NCBI GenBank assembly: GCA_009914575.1
Contig: WNEB01000066.1
Location: forward strand, 1-7,545
DNA: 7,545 bases
Reading direction: 5' to 3'
Source: Burkholderia gladioli
Lineage (GTDB): Bacteria > Pseudomonadota > Gammaproteobacteria > Burkholderiales > Burkholderiaceae
Of this stretch, positions 6,611 through 7,545 are shown in pieces. Position 1 is the stretch's first letter. The number at the start of each line of letters is the position of its first letter. The notes under the pieces are model-generated. The model made no database searches and had not been told where the DNA came from. It saw only the letters and a program-made list of their open reading frames with translations. The translations under genes were made by a program, and so were the position numbers.

Positions 6611-7246
6611 ATGTCCATCTGCAGCAAATCGACGTGGCCGCCGCGTGTGGTGACCGTACCCGGCCTGCACGGCAGCGAGGGGGCGCACTGGCAAAGCTGG
6701 CTCGAACGGCAGTTCGCGCGCTCGCTGCGCGTGGAGCAGGACGACTGGGACGCGCCGCATCTGGCGCGCTGGGCCGGCGCGCTGCGCGACACGCTCGCGC
6801 GCGAACGCGGCCCGTTTGTGCTGGCCGCTCACAGCTTCGGCTGCCTCGCGACGGCGCATGCGCTGCTGCGCGGCGATCTCGCGCTCGATCCGTCGGCGGT
6901 GGCCGGCGTGCTGTTCGTCGCGCCCGCCAGCCCGAAGAAGTTCGCGTTCGCCGGCGCGTTCGAGGCGCGACGCCTGCCGGTGCCGTCGATCTTGATCGGC
7001 AGCGAGACCGACCCGTGGATGACGCTCGGCGACGCGCGCGAGCTGGCGCGCCAGCTCGGCAGCGCGTTCGTCAATCTCGGCGACGCGGGGCATATCAATA
7101 CCGCGGCCGGCTTCGGGCCGTGGCCGCGCGCCAAGTATTTCGTCGATACGCTCGTGCATTGCGCCGCGCCGCTGCGGTTTCGCGAGGAAGCGCGGAGCGA
7201 TGCGTTCCGGGCCGCGGGGCAGCGGAGTTTCGCGTTCGCGGTGTGA
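6611..7246 (+). CDS. RBBP9/YdeN-family alpha/beta hydrolase
   Basis: This 211-aa cytoplasmic protein belongs to the small single-domain serine hydrolases related to RBBP9 and YdeN; no signal peptide or membrane segment is seen. The N-terminus has VVTVPGLHGSEGAHWQSWLE, a typical opening strand and oxyanion region. The catalytic triad can be read as Ser75 in AHSFGC, Asp134 in IGSETDPWM and His161 in GDAGHIN. GHINTAAGFGPWP closely matches the family's conserved His block. The physiological substrate is unknown for most members. ATG 6611 is chosen because GAGGGGG (6599-6605) makes a good ribosome site just upstream and the family similarity begins soon after; upstream in-frame codons to 6419 look non-coding. 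The gene is intact, divergent from ghrA and followed after 24 nt by a strong terminator, so it is probably monocistronic. The family call is firm; the substrate is not predictable. Confidence 0.88.
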   Translation: MSICSKSTWPPRVVTVPGLHGSEGAHWQSWLERQFARSLRVEQDDWDAPHLARWAGALRDTLARERGPFVLAAHSFGCLATAHALLRGDLALDPSAVAGVLFVAPASPKKFAFAGAFEARRLPVPSILIGSETDPWMTLGDARELARQLGSAFVNLGDAGHINTAAGFGPWPRAKYFVDTLVHCAAPLRFREEARSDAFRAAGQRSFAFAV

Positions 7247-7270
7247 GTGCGGAGCGGGAACCGGATCGGG

Positions 7271-7302
7271 ACGGGCGGCCTTCAGGGCCGCCCGTTTCGT
7301 TT
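7271..7302 (+). terminator. Rho-independent terminator of the hydrolase gene
   Basis: ACGGGCGGCC (7271-7280) and GGCCGCCCGT (7286-7295) form a perfect 10-bp GC-rich stem with a 5-nt loop TTCAG, followed by TTCGTTT. It lies 24 nt after the hydrolase stop. This is the strongest terminator in the window. Confidence 0.88.
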
Positions 7303-7329
7303 GGGGGGCGAGATAGGTGGTCGGCGCGG

Positions 7330-7545
7330 CGTTGTTGCATAAATCGAGCGAGATCCGTTGACGTTTACGCGCAACGGTCGCGGGGCCAGCCTCCTATCAA
7401 GTCAGATTCCATAGTAACTGCCTAATTTTTGACAAGAAAATGCGCAAGGACATACACAAGAAAGGTGAGCCGAAGGCACGCTACCGTGTCAGGAATTGGG
7501 CGGCCTATAATGAAGGCCTGATCAACCGGGGGAACGTAACAATAT
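7330..7545 (+). mobile_element. Left end of an IS5-family insertion sequence (continues past the window)
   Basis: The sequence changes from GC-rich flank to an AT-richer segment beginning near CGTTGTTGCATAAATCGAGC, which I recognise as the end of IS5-group elements repeated in Burkholderia genomes. About 110 nt of leader follow, then the transposase start at 7440. The exact outer boundary is uncertain by a few bases (about 7327-7332) because the other terminal repeat and target duplication lie outside. The insertion sits just downstream of the hydrolase terminator and does not break that gene. Confidence 0.75.
7440..7545 (+). CDS. IS5-family transposase, N-terminal fragment (3' end outside window)
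   Basis: The first 35 codons of an IS5-type DDE transposase are present, and the frame is open to the right edge. The peptide starts MRKDIHKKGEPKARYRVRNW and continues AAYNEGLINRGNVTI, a sequence I recognise as the N-terminus of a transposase common in Burkholderia and relatives. The catalytic domain is outside the window, so function cannot be assessed. No strong ribosome site precedes ATG 7440, only a purine-rich AAGAAA. A perfect TTGACA at 7429-7434 lies too near the ATG to serve this start as a normal -35. Confidence 0.82.
   Translation, partial: MRKDIHKKGEPKARYRVRNWAAYNEGLINRGNVTI

Noticed and set aside
7429..7434. Perfect TTGACA as the transposase promoter
   Set aside because: It lies only 5 nt before the ATG, so a start point would fall inside the gene. 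The best hexamer 16-17 nt on (CATACA) is a poor -10.
1..7545. The whole window as a composite transposon, with IS ends at both borders
   Set aside because: The left end is ISL3-family and the right end IS5-family. Different families do not mobilise a shared segment, and the core is housekeeping genes.
1..7545. CRISPR array, tRNA, rRNA or phage attachment site
   Set aside because: I saw no regularly spaced direct repeats, no cloverleaf with a CCA-like end and no rRNA-like segment on either strand.

Overview
The window is a high-GC stretch (mostly GC-ending codons) of a Burkholderia-type betaproteobacterial chromosome. The genus call rests on remembered protein similarity (GlmU of 453 aa, GlmS of 605 aa, the C-terminal tail of TtcA) and on IS sequences typical of that group. 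No search was run. I did not find a new biological system. The window holds a small intact essential core surrounded by decaying genes and bounded by two insertion sequences.

Layout, left to right. Positions 1-286 are the 3' end of an ISL3-family insertion sequence. It abuts a ttcA gene (tRNA 2-thiocytidine synthase) that has lost its 5' half and also carries an in-frame stop just before its native end. A terminator-like hairpin and an extended -10 promoter candidate follow. Next come glmU and glmS, both intact and co-directional, with a 9-bp-stem hairpin in the 92-bp gap between them. Together they supply hexosamine for the cell envelope: GlmS makes glucosamine-6-phosphate, and after GlmM (not in the window) GlmU makes UDP-GlcNAc for peptidoglycan and LPS.

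From about 4342 to 6404 everything is on the minus strand and broken. There is an unrecognised C-terminal coding fragment (4342-4512) joined to the truncated 3' end of mvaB. The mvaB gene (HMG-CoA lyase, leucine catabolism) also has a 1-nt deletion and a nonsense codon. A ghrA-type 2-hydroxyacid dehydrogenase has an apparent 2-nt loss in the Rossmann fold and an apparent 2-nt gain at its stop. After the frameshift, its 3' half reads in frame straight into mvaB.

On the plus strand, 6611-7246 is an intact RBBP9/YdeN-like serine hydrolase with a strong terminator. From about 7330 to the window end lies the start of an IS5-family element whose transposase runs off the edge. The contrast between intact glmU/glmS and multiply damaged dispensable neighbours suggests a genome undergoing IS-driven decay, perhaps a host-restricted lineage. 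Base-call or assembly errors could explain some of the single indels.
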